Shown in pieces: positions 37,726 to 50,545 of a DNA stretch of 64,000 nt (positions are counted from its first letter, which is position 1; the number at the start of each line of letters is the position of its first letter). Below the pieces are notes generated by a model that searched no databases, was not told where the DNA came from, and worked only from the letters and a program-made list of their open reading frames with translations. This stretch comes from Rostrohypoxylon terebratum (lineage: Eukaryota > Ascomycota > Sordariomycetes > Xylariales > Hypoxylaceae). The stretch spans positions 868,001 through 932,000 of the forward strand of contig MU385856.1 in NCBI GenBank assembly GCA_022497145.1, in the 5' to 3' direction. A program made the position numbers and the translations under genes.

Positions 37726-38916
37726 CGACTTTGGCGATACCTGGTGAATCCAACTTTACTACTACAAAACTTACGTATCGACTTCCTTCGATTAGATTGG
37801 TAGTACGCCACATGGGTAGTAGTTGGGCGCCGTACCTATACATAGGTTCTAACGTAGGATCTGGACGCTACATAGGTAATGGATTCGATGTCGTACAGAC
37901 TGGTCTCATCTCGTGCGATGTTCGCGTTGTCTAATGGTACGCTACCTGCCCATCCCCTAACCGTTCGAGGCTCTCGGTCGTCGGCTTCCGTTCCAAGGAC
38001 GACGGCGATGGACGAGCTAAGTATAGTCGTAGGGCCGTACGACGTGTCATGTGAGGCGAGGGACAATTATCCGCCACGGCGGCACCCGTGGGTTAGTTTC
38101 TCCGCGGCGGTGAGGTAGGCAAAGGCATTTTCTCGTAACATCAATAGCTCACGTGCAGATTTAGACTACTGATCCTTCTTCTTTCGCCCAAAAAGAGCCT
38201 GTATTCGTGGCGCTACATTCACGTGTTTACGGAAATGATGATCATGTTAGTGGCCTGATATAAGCATCGCGTCTAGCTTCTGTACACGGATATCGTCGAA
38301 TTCCTCCCCTTGATCCTCATAGTCCGGGCTCGAGGACCCCGCCGAGCGGCGGTCTGAAAATCGCCGTTGTCCTGCTCTTCCGAGCGAAAAGAACGGGCTG
38401 CAGGGTGTGACGGGAGGAGCCGTTGGCGTCGCTTAGTCGTTTGCGTATTGGCGCGTGTAGATCTAGCGTTTGTTGCGCTTGGGGTCCTGGACGTATCTCA
38501 CCACTATCGTACGATTTAACCCTCGACTGGGGATGCGCGTTTCGTGGTGGCTATTATGGGGCCTGCTTTCGCGCTTCTGGAAGGGTGGCCTGATGGCTAG
38601 TTTTCGGCAGTCATGGATTACCAGTTTAGGCGAAGTTGGCTCACATGGATTGCCTAAACCTCGGCCGTTCATGGAGGTTTACCTATTAGTGATAAGTTGC
38701 TTCATGGAGAATTGCAATGTTGATTCAGCTGTAGATTGAGTTAACAAGGTGCATAGTATAGGTAGGACCTAGGACTAGGTATTACTACCTGGTGTTGCTA
38801 CGAAATTCTCCAATGTTGGTCTTAACATGACAGCCTCCGCAATGACTGGGATGGGAGGTAATGATCTTACAAGCGACATGAGAAAATATGTAAAGATGTG
38901 GTGAGTTTCTCAATCT
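37726..38916. other. Intergenic
   Basis: 1.2 kb between the end of TTI1 and the 3' end of the decayed ankyrin gene. Only short overlapping open frames without motifs; a TAGGTA-rich patch lies at 38755-38790. Confidence 0.5.
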
Positions 38917-40955
38917 TCAAAGATCAATATAGTACCTATAAGGTACACATATAGGATGCGTTTGAAATCCCCATTTTCCCTCAGCCCCAGATACCATTTC
39001 TTCATCACTGGCATCGCTATTCGAGTTGCTGTCAGAAGAGCTCACATTTCCAGATGACGAGGGTACAGGCGAAGGACTTCGAGGGGGGGCTATATCATCC
39101 ACAACAAGTTCCAGACTGATCTCTTCAAAGTCGTGGTCAAGGCGAATACACCTTTTCCTTCGAATTATAACACTTAAAGCATGAATAAAAGTATGGGCAC
39201 GTTTTGCAAGAGTACCGCAGTCCGTTGCAGTACTGATTGAAATGCCAGTGTGTATGTTTAGGGGGTAAACGAGAACTATAACGAGTAGTCGCGATATTTA
39301 CTCTCACTCAAGCACTTAGATTCCAGGAGGTCCGGAGAACTCCCACCTTCCCGCAATCTATCCTCGCTGGTTGGTTTTCGATTATTTTCTTTATTAACGA
39401 TCAAGAAGTCTAGGACATCCTTGTTGTAATTGTAATATTTGGCGATGCTTTCCGGTGTATGCTTCATCCCATTAATAGTTGACTCCATGATTCAATCTGC
39501 ACCATGGTCTAACAGCATTTTGGTAAGTTTGTTGTTAACTTTCAACTTTCGCGATGTCTCCCTTTCCTGGCAAACAGACAGTATTTCTGGTGACCCTTAC
39601 ATCCCAGTACAACAGAGTCCAGCCGCTCATGTCTGACTTGTTGATATGGCCATTTTTGTTAATTGCAGGAAATGCTGTAATACTTCCATGTTACCGCCCT
39701 GAGCAGCCCATATCATAGCACCACGACCAGCGTTGTCCTTGTCGATGACTTTGACGCTGGCTTCCAATAGGAAGGTGGGGTTCTGCCCATACTATCACCG
39801 GAAACAAGGCTGATACCTTTCGAAGTTATTCTACTCAGATGATCACGCTCATCGGCAGTAGCAACGGCCCCTAGAACGGTGCCGGTGAAGCCCCCCGTTA
39901 TCGTAGGGTCTGCCCATGCCTTTATAGCAAGCAATATGCAGTGGGCCGCCGTAATGGGGGGAGATGATATTGGCATTAGTTTTCATTGATAGATACCGGG
40001 CTATTTCTTCATGGTCGAACCAAACCGCCCGGGTTATAGACGTGACGACTATGCTGTCAGTAAGTTCAATAGTTAGACCCCACGCGGACAAGCAATTCAA
40101 CGTTTTCGAAAGGGGTCTCCTTTGTTTTGAGAGAGTCCCCAGTGCAGTACCGTTCAAGCCCAGATGGATGAGGGTTGAACCGTCACTGAATCAACGGGCG
40201 GCATCCGCACCACCTTCGGCGAGAATCTGGAGATGTTTCCCTGTCCTTTGTAAACCGCAAGATCTATGGGTCACCATTTTCTAGAGTCCCGTAATTCACT
40301 CAATAGGTCTATATCAGCGTCATGATGGATTAATAGTTTTACTATCTCCAGGTCGCCTGCTTGTACCGCGCGTACACAAGAGCAGGCTCACTGTCTCCAG
40401 GAGGTGTACTCGGATTAGCACCATTTTCCAATAACATCCTAGCCTCGTTCTCCATTTTCACTGCTAATGTCAATGGTGTTGACTTTTTAGTATTCCAGGT
40501 TTCCAAGTTGATCCCATCTTGGTCAAGCAATAGCTGCAATAGCCTTACATCATCTCTTGTTACTGCGATGTGTAGGGGATCATTTCCATCGTCATTCTGA
40601 TAATTCACATCGGCTCCCTTTTTAACGAGGCACTCAGCCTTCGAAGAATGATTAAACCTCACTAAATTAACTTACACATTTTACTATGATTCCTCCAATA
40701 TCATGTGCAATGAACATGATAGGCCCATCCAATGACCAGTTGATAAATGTCACTCCTCGGGGGGAAACCACATATCGCCTTACCTATCAAATCTTGTTAG
40801 GTCCGCCTCTCGTGTGTATCACGTCATCTAGAAGACTTACCGCCACATTCCTTATGTCTTGATGCGTGTATATGCTACAAATGACTTTTAAGATGTTGTA
40901 ACCGAAAGACATAACTTTGCGGTCACCATATGGACCTTGGTCATAGAGCTAGGTG
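38917..40955 (-). pseudogene. Decayed alpha/beta-hydrolase - ankyrin - ZZ-finger gene (NLR-like relic)
   Basis: Reading right to left, pieces of one protein appear in changing frames. At about 40950-40690 is a PGAP1/SERAC-like N-terminal domain (YDQGPYGDRKVMSFGYN, then IMFIAHDIGGIIVK, with AHDIGG in place of the usual GHSLGG). At about 40660-40345 are ankyrin repeats (KKGADVNYQNDDGNDPLHIAV). More ankyrin pieces follow at 40340-39500 (AGDLEIVKLLI, IDLAVYKGQG, GPLHIACYKG, AMIWAAQGGNMEVLQHFLQ). At 39260-39130 is a ZZ-type finger (YSCKTCPYFYSCFKCY), then a Ser/Asp-rich tail to 38917. At least five frameshifts or stops separate these pieces, so it cannot encode the full protein. Fungal proteins with such N-termini normally carry a NACHT/NB domain before the repeats; here a splice-donor-like gtaagt follows GGIIVK and ankyrins start about 25 nt later, so the middle has been deleted. 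Confidence 0.8.
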
Positions 40956-43406
40956 GAGTCACCAGCTCCTCGATTTCTCCAAGGAGGCCGTCAAGATCCT
41001 CTAATATCATGTACATTTATACTATATTCGATTATTAGCACCTATAGAAATCGTGTATGGGGTGTGGAACCCGGTCACTTACTTGAAATCAGAAGCCATC
41101 TAATCAGAAGGCTCCGAGCCTGTCTCATATTGAGCATTCCAGAGTTACGAGCCCCTCGGCGTTCTACTCCGGTGCTTTACCGCAGGCCTTTTAATCCTTT
41201 AGGTAACTCATTCCATAGTCTCTCTATTTGATCCTTGTATCTCATAGCCATTGCCTCCATCTCCAGGTCTACTAACACTACCATTGTCATTCTCAAAACC
41301 GTGGTCGGATTAGTTAGCCCTATCAGGAGAGCTTTACTAGAAGCTTCATCCAGCGAGTCTTAAGCGGGATTCTCAATTTAGATAAATCGCCAAGTCAGTA
41401 TGTCCGCCAATATTGGACCTCGGGGAGGTATCCCAGGCTTTGACCTTGTACCCGGCGGGGTGGGGGAAGGCCGTTAGTTGCGAGACCAAAAACGTCATTA
41501 CGGCTGTTGGCTCGATAGACCTTAAAGGTCGAAATTACGGAACTTCCAATGCCATGTGCCGGACACCCTTGGAGGACGAATTGACAAAGACGGGTGTCCA
41601 AGCCTAATTTCGGGCCGCCGTAGTCTTATCCCGCGAAGATGATGAAGAGTTACCTACCTATATATTGCGTTCAAGATTAGAACTCAGGCCGACGCCTGAA
41701 GCCGGTTAACTCGTCTTTTCGGCTCGGTACCCAAAGACGACCCTATTTATTACTGTCCCACGACACCGTCCACAGATAGGCTGCAAAAATATAACATGAA
41801 CTTTCTCAGTGAGATTGATTTCCAGGAACTTAGTGTGGTCTCTATCGCCAATCGTGAACTCTGAATTTGGCGGGCTCCGTCAGTCACTTACCTGCTAGGT
41901 ATCTAGGTAAGAGAAGGCTTTCTTTTTTCATGCTGTATTACTGTATTTTCTCGGTCCCGGTGATGGTGGCATTGATCGACTAGGTACCTAGGACCTAAGT
42001 AGGTACTATACAATCGAGAATCACTGGAAGGGGGAGCTTTTGTCGCCGCAATGAAGAAGAATACTTGAATCAGCTATGGGATATTGGTACCTTAGGTAGT
42101 TTTCACGAACCCCTGTGTGAAAGTATGTCCTACTGTCAATCTCTATATATTGAGGCTATACGAGTACCCTATCAAATTAGGCCGACGTTGTATTACCGCA
42201 AGAAGCGCCACAAGGATACGCAAACCCCATCAAGATATACCTAAGTATTATATCATGGTGTGGAATCGATTTACGCGGCAAGTTAAGAAGGCTGTGCAGG
42301 AATCAGCGTCTCAGGACGAGTACGTAGATTATATCATGTATTTTGCAGATAAACTGATGAGATATCAAGCTATGGGTATAAGTCTATTACTTCTGATTAC
42401 TGAATTGTCTAGGCACTCGCATATGGTATCTTTCGGGCCTATCTGGTGAGTGATGTAGGCTTCCCGATCGCTTGGGAGAAAAAGGGTCTGCTGGTTCAAT
42501 CGTTATTTGAGGGATGTTACAGCATAATGAGGGCAAAATATTGATACTAGGTAGCGAACTATCGCACACTCAACGATCTACGAAAAGGGGGAGGGGAAGG
42601 GACCCATCCAATTAAAAAAGAGTTGATGGCGTTAGTAATCACCGGGGTCATGCTAACAGCCGCCCCTATAATCCCCTATAATGGTATTCTCAATCGTGCC
42701 TAGGGCTAAAGTATCTCGTCGAGAATAGATGTAGTCAGAACTAAACGGTTTGGATTACTATAGCAGAAATTGATTACTTACCTACCCTAGGAGGCAGGAC
42801 CCGTACAAGGTTATCACTTATTTGGAATGCCTGCTTAAAAGTTAATACCTCCCATCTTGGTCCATACTAGTATCCACGTTAACCCGCGCTGCCGGGTCGC
42901 CTGGACTGATTCCATTAGGTAACAGATTTTGAATAAGGTCCATTGTCAGATCTTTGTTAAAGAGCCGCAAAGTGACATCATTGTATCGTGCTTACATAGG
43001 ACCTAGTGGCAGATTATCTATTTTTTTGATTGCTTGAATGAATGTTTACATCCTTTCGCAGCTAGTTTTATCTGCGGGATAACGTACTACTACCTACCTG
43101 TCGTTAACGAAAATTGAGGTCTAAAATCGATCTCTAGTAGGTGCCTCCAGTGGACCCCTACAGGGACGACGGCAATAACCTTGGAACCTTGGAAGACTGG
43201 AAGACGCCCGCCCATTTTCCCAAAGCGCTAGGGCTGCTAGTATCCTAGTATCCTTCTAGAATCTTGAAAACAAAAGATTTGAATTCTAGAGGAATGAGAC
43301 TACGGGTACGAAGTAATTAAGTAATTAGTGTCCGCGAAACTCCAGATGACGTATGACGTATTTAATTGGATATCTTTCAGCGCAAGCTAATTACACTAAT
43401 GGATTA
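40956..43406. other. Intergenic, right of the ankyrin relic
   Basis: About 2.4 kb without a supportable gene. The first 100-200 bp may contain more remnants of the relic's 5' end. A plus-strand open frame at 42117-42449 has no known motif. TAGGTA words cluster at 41890-42010. Confidence 0.5.
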
Positions 43407-43597
43407 CAGCAGACGCTTTCAAAAGTTTTTGCCATAGGGAGACCCACCAACAGCTGTCATTAGTATCGGAGCAGCTGCAGAACAGCTGGCAAGTGATGGG
43501 TAAAATAAGTTAAGCCAACTGTCAAGCAGCTGGCCCATCTCTCTCGACAGCTGCCGGTGGGTCTCCCTATGGTAAAAACTTTTGAAAGCGTCTGCTG
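43407..43597. mobile_element. MITE, 191 bp, with long TIRs and TA target duplication
   Basis: Both ends begin CAGCAGACGCTTTCAAAAGT, running inward; the terminal inverted repeats match over about 54 nt (counting the flanking TA) with three differences, all transitions (G/A, and AA versus GG). Weaker complementarity continues to the centre, so the whole element is a foldback. TA dinucleotides sit at 43405-43406 and 43598-43599, the target duplication expected for Tc1/mariner-superfamily transposition. It has no coding capacity. Several CAGCTG motifs lie inside. No second copy is visible in this window. Confidence 0.88.
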
Positions 43598-45591
43598 TAG
43601 TTTGTGCGCATTGGCAGATTGGGTCTGTGCCTGAATTGCTTCACTTGGTGGGAGTGCCGGTAGACTGTAGGTAGTACTAATAGACGACGATCTCACGGGT
43701 CAAAAAGCAATTCGTAGTGCCTTGGCATCGCAACCCCCCAACCTAATCTCTATACATTCGGCCGAGTCGCCACTAGTCGCCACGTATAGACCTGAAAATC
43801 ACCTAGTAGTAGGTTAATTAGATGCGTATGTACGTCTTCGGTAGGACAAGTTGTCCAAGATAATCCAATGATTATTACACGAGGCAAGCTGGCAAGCTGG
43901 CAAGATATGTATATTCTCGATGCGTCTAAGTGCGAAGGCAAGTCCGAAGCAAGCCAAGTTTGAGACTGAGTTCGAGTATCAATAAGTTCGACCAGCCTTT
44001 TCTAAGCGCGGTGAAAGGTACTTTTTCAAAACGAGACTACCGAATTCGTACTAGGTACTACTACTATGTAGTATGTACGACGTAAGACTCGCTGTGAAGT
44101 CGTGAGATGTGAGGTGTGAAGATAAGGAAGGCTTTCGGTTTGAACTTTGCACAATCGTACAGTAGTACATACTTCGCATACCTACTAGTGTCTGTAAATT
44201 CGGGAGACCTTCCTCATTCGTTCGTCTTATCAGTAGAGACGGGTAGGACGAGCAGGACGAGGTAGGGAACGGGGATTTATGTAGTAGTATCAGGATGGAA
44301 GATCTGGCTATTACTAGTAGGACTACTACTATTAGGTACTAAGTACTAGGCAGCTAGGTATTGTACGTACCTTGTAGATGTGTGGACAGGGTGGATCTCT
44401 GCTGGTTGGATGCAGATATGATTGCCGGGGACTCCCTGAAGATGTTCGAAGACGAGCAAGGATTAGGACTCGTGTGATTGGTTGGAGACGGGAAGTGCCA
44501 TACCCCTTAAACCTTCTTATCGGCTCCATGTTCTAGAATCCAAAGCTGAACTGAACGCGCCCGTTTCTCCATTTCTCTCTTCTACATTCAATAAAGTCTC
44601 TTAAAATACTCCTACACCTAACAATCATGGTCACTTAATTTGCCTTGCTTCGGTGAAGGATTCGTGGTTAAACCTGTTTGACTAAATTTAGGAAGCCCCG
44701 GCCTTTTTCGTTAGAATTATCTATCAACTTCGTCAATATTAACTCTTTTCCCAAGACAGCAGTAGGCCACGTGCCTAGCTGAATAACTCGGTGCTCTTGA
44801 CGAGGGACTCGCCAATCTACCTAGTCGGTAGGTACTGGTGTTGGCTTGAAAACACTGCCTCCCGGTCAAGACCGTTGGTTGAAGTCAACAACGCGGTCCC
44901 TAGTAGCCAAGAGAAACAAGCATCCGAAGCAAATCTCTCGGACATCTTGGCCTACCTACGCAGTACATAGATATTTGTCTACTAGACTTTAGCCTTATTC
45001 TCGCGTCACTATGGCCTCGATACCAAGTAGACCATGGGTTTCTCGTTCTGTTCTATTATTCAGTTAGCCAAGACGCTGTTCTGATTGGGTACATTTGTCT
45101 AACCGTGTGATATTTGAACGAGGATGATTAACAAGTTAGGCTATACGTTCTTATCATGCTACCGGACATAGTCATGAATATAGCTAGACTCATCTATAAA
45201 CGGATATCCATCCTTTAGCACCCATCATCTACATAGTACTCGCCTTATCCTGTAGCAAGGGGGCCTAGGCTACTCGGTAACACACACCAACGGTGTATTC
45301 CATGCGTATTCCATGCATCGTTGCCATGCACATCCTTCGTCCCGTCCATCCATCCCTCTATCTACACTGCCTACTACCTATCTAGTAGGTAGGTTAGGTG
45401 TATATATCAGGCATATATACCTCGAACAGACCACCTCCCTTTATCGCAACTGACATTTGCGATTCTTTCCTTCTCACCTTTTATCATTCATTTCTTGTGG
45501 TCGCTCGTTATTGTTACGCGGTCCTAGAACAAACCTACGCACTCCGACACGTCGAAGCCTGAGGGAGGTCAACCCCCGATACCCCCAAACG
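43598..45591. other. Intergenic, amino-acid permease upstream region
   Basis: 2 kb leading into the permease. TAGGTA/ACTACTA-rich patches lie at 44050-44080, 44320-44360 and 45375-45400. The last 150 bp before the ATG are pyrimidine-rich, probably promoter/5' UTR. No gene seen. Confidence 0.5.
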
Positions 45592-47647
45592 ATGTCGGAC
45601 ACCACGGAGAAGCAAGCCAAGGATGAGGCAGCGGTCAATTCGCAGCCGTACAGGAGCGGGAGTCAGGACGAGGAGGTTGGAATCGTCAACAAGAGCGGGC
45701 AGCTTCATACAGATCTGAAGGGTCGCCACATGCAAATGATCGCGATCGGTAAGGGTTTCAAGAAGCGCGTCGTCTTTTGGGGATTTGGAATTGTTTGCTG
45801 ACGAGATGCGATCGTGATAGGTGGTGCTATTGGAGCTGGCCTATTCATCGGATCTGGTAGTGCTCTCTACAAAGGTGGCCCGGCTGCATTGGTATGGATA
45901 TTCCCCTCCTAGCAACTTGCTTACTACACGGGCGTATTTGCGTTGGTGCTAATGTAGTAACTTTGGCAGATCATCGGATACTTCATTGTTGGCATCATGT
46001 TGCTGTTCACGATGCAGGCTCTTGCTGAATTGGCTGTGGTATGTGGAACATCCTAGCTTTGGCCCCTGATTTATCGAATCTCTTCGGTTGTGAAGTAACG
46101 TATTACTAACATAAACGTAGCTTTACCCTGTAAATGGTGCCTTCTACACCTACGTCGTCCGATTCGTCGACCCCTCTTGGTATGCCCTCGATTCGCTCGA
46201 TGACTTTGATCGACGCTAATTTTCTATCTAGGGGTTTTGCTATGGGATGGGACTACGCTATCGCGTGGCTCACGGTGCTCCCGTTCGAATTGATCGCTGC
46301 TGGTATTACGATCGAGTTTTGGAGACCTGATCTTAACGTGGCAATCTGGGTTACCGTCTTTTTGGTAATCCTAACTCTGATTCAAATATTCGGCGTCCGA
46401 GGTTATGGCGAAGGTATAGAAATCATTGAAATCATTGTTGTGACTTGGTATGCTAATGTTACATAGTCGAATTCGTCCTGAGTATGATCAAGATTGCTGC
46501 TTGCACAGGTTTCATAATCCTAGGTATTGTCATAAACTGCGGAGGAGTTGGCAACAAGGGTTACATCGGCGGAAAATATTGGTATGAACCGGGCGCATTC
46601 AAGAATGGCTTTAACGGCTTCGCTGGTGTCTTTGTCGTTGCTGCCTTCGCCTTTGGAGGAACTGAGTTAGTTGGTCTCGCGGCCGCCGAGTCGTCTAACC
46701 CTAGACGTGCTATCCCCATGGCTTCCAAGCAAGTCTTCTTTCGTATCGCCTTTTTCTACATCATCAACCTCCTCATTCTCGGTCTCATACTACCGTCGGA
46801 CGATAGTCGTCTAAAGAACTCGTCTGGTGCCAACTCGAGTTATTCGCCTTTTGTGTTGGCTATCCAGGACGCTGGTATCGCTGTCCTACCATCGATATTC
46901 AACGCGGTCATCACCATCTCGGTCATCAGCGTCGCCAACTCTTGCACGTTCGGTTCCACCAGAACTATGCAGGCTATGGCCGAACGGGGAATGGCACCCA
47001 AGATTCTCGCTTACGTCGATAAAGCCGGCCGACCGATATGGTGCGTTATTGTCCAGTTAGCCTTTGGTCTCTTGGGTTATATCGGTGTCGCTGCCAACGG
47101 GTTGGACGTATTCACTTGGCTTCTCTCGCTTTCGGGTCTCTCGTACTTCTTCGTGTGGGGGTCTTGCTGCTTGGCTCACATCCGTTTCCGAATGGCATGG
47201 AAGGCTCAGGGACGTGATCTCAAGGAGATCCCATACCGCACTCCTCTAGGAATTTTGGGCAGTGCCATTGGCTTATTCTTGAATGTGGTCTGCTTGATAG
47301 CGACATTCTATAATGCCCTTTACGTAAGTATTCTTACCTAATCATATTACGTCAGCGTGTATCACTTCCCCTTTTTCTGATGACTAACATGGAACTATTA
47401 GCCTTCACCCGATGCCACCCCGGATGCTGCAGACTTCTTTGAACAATACCTTGCCGCTCCTATCGTCATAGTACTTTACTTGGGCTGGAAGGTGTACAGT
47501 GGTGATTGGCAGATGTGGGTTAAGCTGAACGATATTGACCTCCTAGCAGGTGCTCGCCCCTTAGAAGTCGATGATCAGGATGACGAGATAATGGAGGAGA
47601 AGACGTGGAAGAACCTACCCATGCGTACTGTCAGGGCTCTTTTCTAA
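45592..47647 (+). CDS. Amino-acid permease (fungal AAP/YAT family)
   Basis: Plasma-membrane amino-acid/H+ symporter of the APC superfamily, like yeast Gap1/Dip5. Seven exons: 45592-45748, 45821-45891, 45970-46038, 46121-46179, 46232-46413, 46467-47323 and 47402-47647, all in phase with GT-AG introns of 52-82 nt; predicted 546 aa. A hydrophilic N-tail of about 50 residues (with several Lys, possible ubiquitylation sites) precedes TM1 with the substrate-binding GGAIGAGLFIGSGSAL motif spanning intron 1. TM2-TM4 follow (ELAVLYPVNGAFYTYVVRFVDPSWGFAMGW, joined by three introns). TM6 has FAFGGTELVGLAAAES. A later loop has ANSCTFGSTRTMQAMAERGMAPK. The C-tail ends TWKNLPMRTVRALF. Substrate range cannot be read from sequence. 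The chosen ATG is the first in frame and matches family length. Confidence 0.92.
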
Positions 47648-48437
47648 AGTAATAATAGCACTGTTCGTAGTAAACAAGTTTAAAAGAAGAAGGAGCATTG
47701 GTGGTGAGTACTTATCGTTAGGTATCGTCAATGTCAATAGCCAATAAAGCGTGGGTTGTGCACATAGCTTATGGAAGGTGGCCCAAACTTATTCCTCGTC
47801 ATGGTCTTGTCTTGTCTACTACTGTCTACTCACGCTGACCTGCGTCTCTGCTTTTCAGATAATCCGACAACCTTTTTTTTTTTTTTCTTCGGGTGACGTA
47901 CCTTGGACGTTACAACTTTTCTACATCTTCTTCGTTAACGAACAGGCACCCAAACCTTTCTTCAACACAGACATCACCGCACGCTTATCGTTTCTCCATT
48001 TCTTCACTTCCATACAATAACTTGTTATTGTCCCGATTCCCATTCGCTTCTCTGATTTTCTACCACACTTTTCACAATTCAAGTAGCTGTCCCTGATGAG
48101 TCAGAGCCTAGTCTATCTAGACAGCTGCGACGCATACCTTTTGTAAGTTTCCGCCGACCTCTAAAAGGGTTATCCCTCATCTCTTTTCCAGCCCAAAGGT
48201 TGTCGTTATTTTTCCTTTTCTCATCAATCAATACATCTCTTCGTGCAATTCTCTAGCTTCTCAAGAATATTGAACCCATATTATCTTGCAATAATAATCA
48301 ACCTCGTCGACGAACAAACGACAATTATCACGACTCACATTATTGTCCAACCTTTAACCTTGCTGACCGGCTTTTAGTCAATTCAAAATACGCGCCATCC
48401 ACTTTAGCCAGGTATATTAAAGGACTCTGTCGCCGAT
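47648..48437. other. Intergenic, permease 3' side / 2EXR gene upstream
   Basis: 790 bp with a T-rich run near 47870-47887 and a pyrimidine-rich leader-like stretch before 48438. No coding potential. Confidence 0.5.
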
Positions 48438-49710
48438 ATGCCACTTGCGATATCGCCTATCAGGCCCAAGCCGTCATCCCCCAAGAGCGGACTCAAGGAA
48501 CCTTCCTTTCCACTTTTTCCACAGCTCCCCATAGAGCTCCGCCTCCTCATTTGGGAGCGCACAATCCCCTGCCGTGCCATTTGTTACCGCAACAGTTTGG
48601 AATCATATCATACCAGAAAGCTTGAGACACCCGCCGTTGCGAAGACATGTCGCGAGGCATACTATAACTATAAAGATTTTTGGTATCGCCATTCTTCAAT
48701 GGCCGTCTCTGGTTGGCTTCGGCCAAGCACCGACGTCAGTAAGTGTCTCTCCCCATCAATCCCTTGAATCCCCCTCCATGTCGACACCTCGCTAACACTC
48801 CCCTACAGCCGTGTGGGGGGCCTTATGTGCCAAATGAACTCATGGGTCGAGTATTGGACCAAAATCTCCTGCGAAACCTCACGTCCGTGACTATCTGGGA
48901 AGATGTCACGGCCAGTGCACATAAACGCATGTACGACTCTTCGCGCAATCCCCGCGATGATTTTATGAATCACTAGCGTTTTAATTACCACAATCCGAAT
49001 ACACCAGGGCGCTAGTTGTGCAATCGTCTTCAGACAGAGACGAACGCCGTCAAGACGATAAACATATTCATGGATCATCTCCACGGGGCCAGTAGTTGGG
49101 GAGAATTAGCTACCTCGAAGAGCAAGCTCTCTGATTCAGCGGCGAAGCTATTTGATGGTGACGAAGTCGTGCGTATGTGTTGCCGACCCACAGAACCCCG
49201 GAAGAGAAAGATTGACCACTGACACTTGCAATTAATATAGTGATCGATATTGAAGATACTGCGACAGTGAAGCGCGTCTGCACCGCTCTTCTCAAGTCGG
49301 CTATGATCACCGACACCCACCAGGCGTGCCGTCGCGCCCTAGGTGGAGGTATTGACGACCAACTAGAGACCATGAAGTACATGGTGCACGCGAGGCAGCG
49401 AAAGGCTATCTGTGATCTAGTTAGGGTCGACTACAAGCTCTCATGGCTCCGTGAATTATATCACAATGGAAGGGTTCCCGGCCTGCCCAGTTCTGAACCT
49501 GACTGGGCTGGCTGGGACCGCCAAAAACTTTGCTACTCTCTCAACTGGGACGAGACGGACCCGGTTGTGAAGGGATGCATCGACAAGATGCCGCAACTAC
49601 GATTCGTATACATCATCATGATCAGAGATGATGCGAACCAGGAAGAAGTGCATGTGGATTACAGTTCATGGGGATTTCCTGATTCTGGTTTTGATTCATG
49701 GGACCATTAG
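48438..49710 (+). pseudogene. 2EXR-domain gene, probably broken
   Basis: The start encodes a typical fungal 2EXR protein: MPLAISP, then FPLFPQLPIELRLLIWERTIPCRAI (LPxELRLxIW signature) and TPAVAKTCREAYYNY, to 48738. Conserved-looking parts follow in later exons: LLRNLTSVTIWEDV at 48860-48905, TETNAVKTINIFMDHLHG at 49026-49080, and after an intron (49157-49237 approx., donor gtatgt, acceptor atatag) LIDIEDTATVKRVCTALLKSAMI to the stop at 49710. The best donor at 48739 (gtaagt) puts the next exon out of frame after nine codons. Using gtcagt instead restores the frame, but two in-frame TAG codons (48974-48976 and 49013-49015) still interrupt it, and I find no intron that removes them without loss. 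2EXR proteins have no established function. Alternatively the gene is intact with splicing I have not recognised. Confidence 0.6.
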
Positions 49711-50545
49711 TTTGTCAAAGGGACGGTTTTCTGCAGTATGCCCAGGTCGCTATATCATTGACAGAAAGGGAAGAATGTGGGTGGAAGAGAGGGAGTGAAA
49801 GAGGCTTGAGATTTACGTGTTCGCCAAGATACCCATGATTTTTCATGCGTTTGTTTGAGGGTAGTCTCATATGGGCGAGTCGGCGCGAGAGGGTTATTTC
49901 CCGGAGTTGCGTTGAGAGATCGCTTTGCTAGTCTACCGTGGGAGAGTTTAGATTATGAGTCTTCCTTCTAGTATCCGACAGTCAGTCACGGTCAACGTCG
50001 CTAGAATGGATAATGGTAGGAAGGCGACTAAAGAAGACCGGATCACAATGGATGCTTTTCTTTTTATGCCTATTTTTTTTTCTAAATCCATGCTAGACTG
50101 AAATTTGATCCTGACTGTGCAGCCTTGTTTCGTAAACCTATCTATGAATCTCATTAATATGACAGTACGTAAAAACCTAACATTTAGAACAAAAGCATAC
50201 ACACACACCCTAACATCATCATTAAACGAAGCACCGATGAGGGGGATACTATTCAATTGCCTTTCTTGCTCAACGCCGTTCCATGTCTAACATATGTTGC
50301 AGTGTCGCCACATAAAACTGACATAGTAATATACCGACTAGGTACTATACTGCAAACGCTGCCCCGACAGTCCTTGCACGGTAAGGTCACGTACGTACAT
50401 ACATATATGTATAAAGTATGGCTGGCTAATATTTGCCCCCACTATGCTTTATCTTGTCTATATCTGTTGGCACACTCCTCTACCACGTCTATTCTTCTAT
50501 CCCGTCTTCGACCTTACCCTCCCCTAAATTATCGTTGTCGATGCG
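49711..50545. other. Intergenic, convergent 3' ends
   Basis: 835 bp between the 2EXR relic (+) and the kinase (-). AT-rich with a T run near 50070-50083; presumably 3' UTRs. Nothing else seen. Confidence 0.5.
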
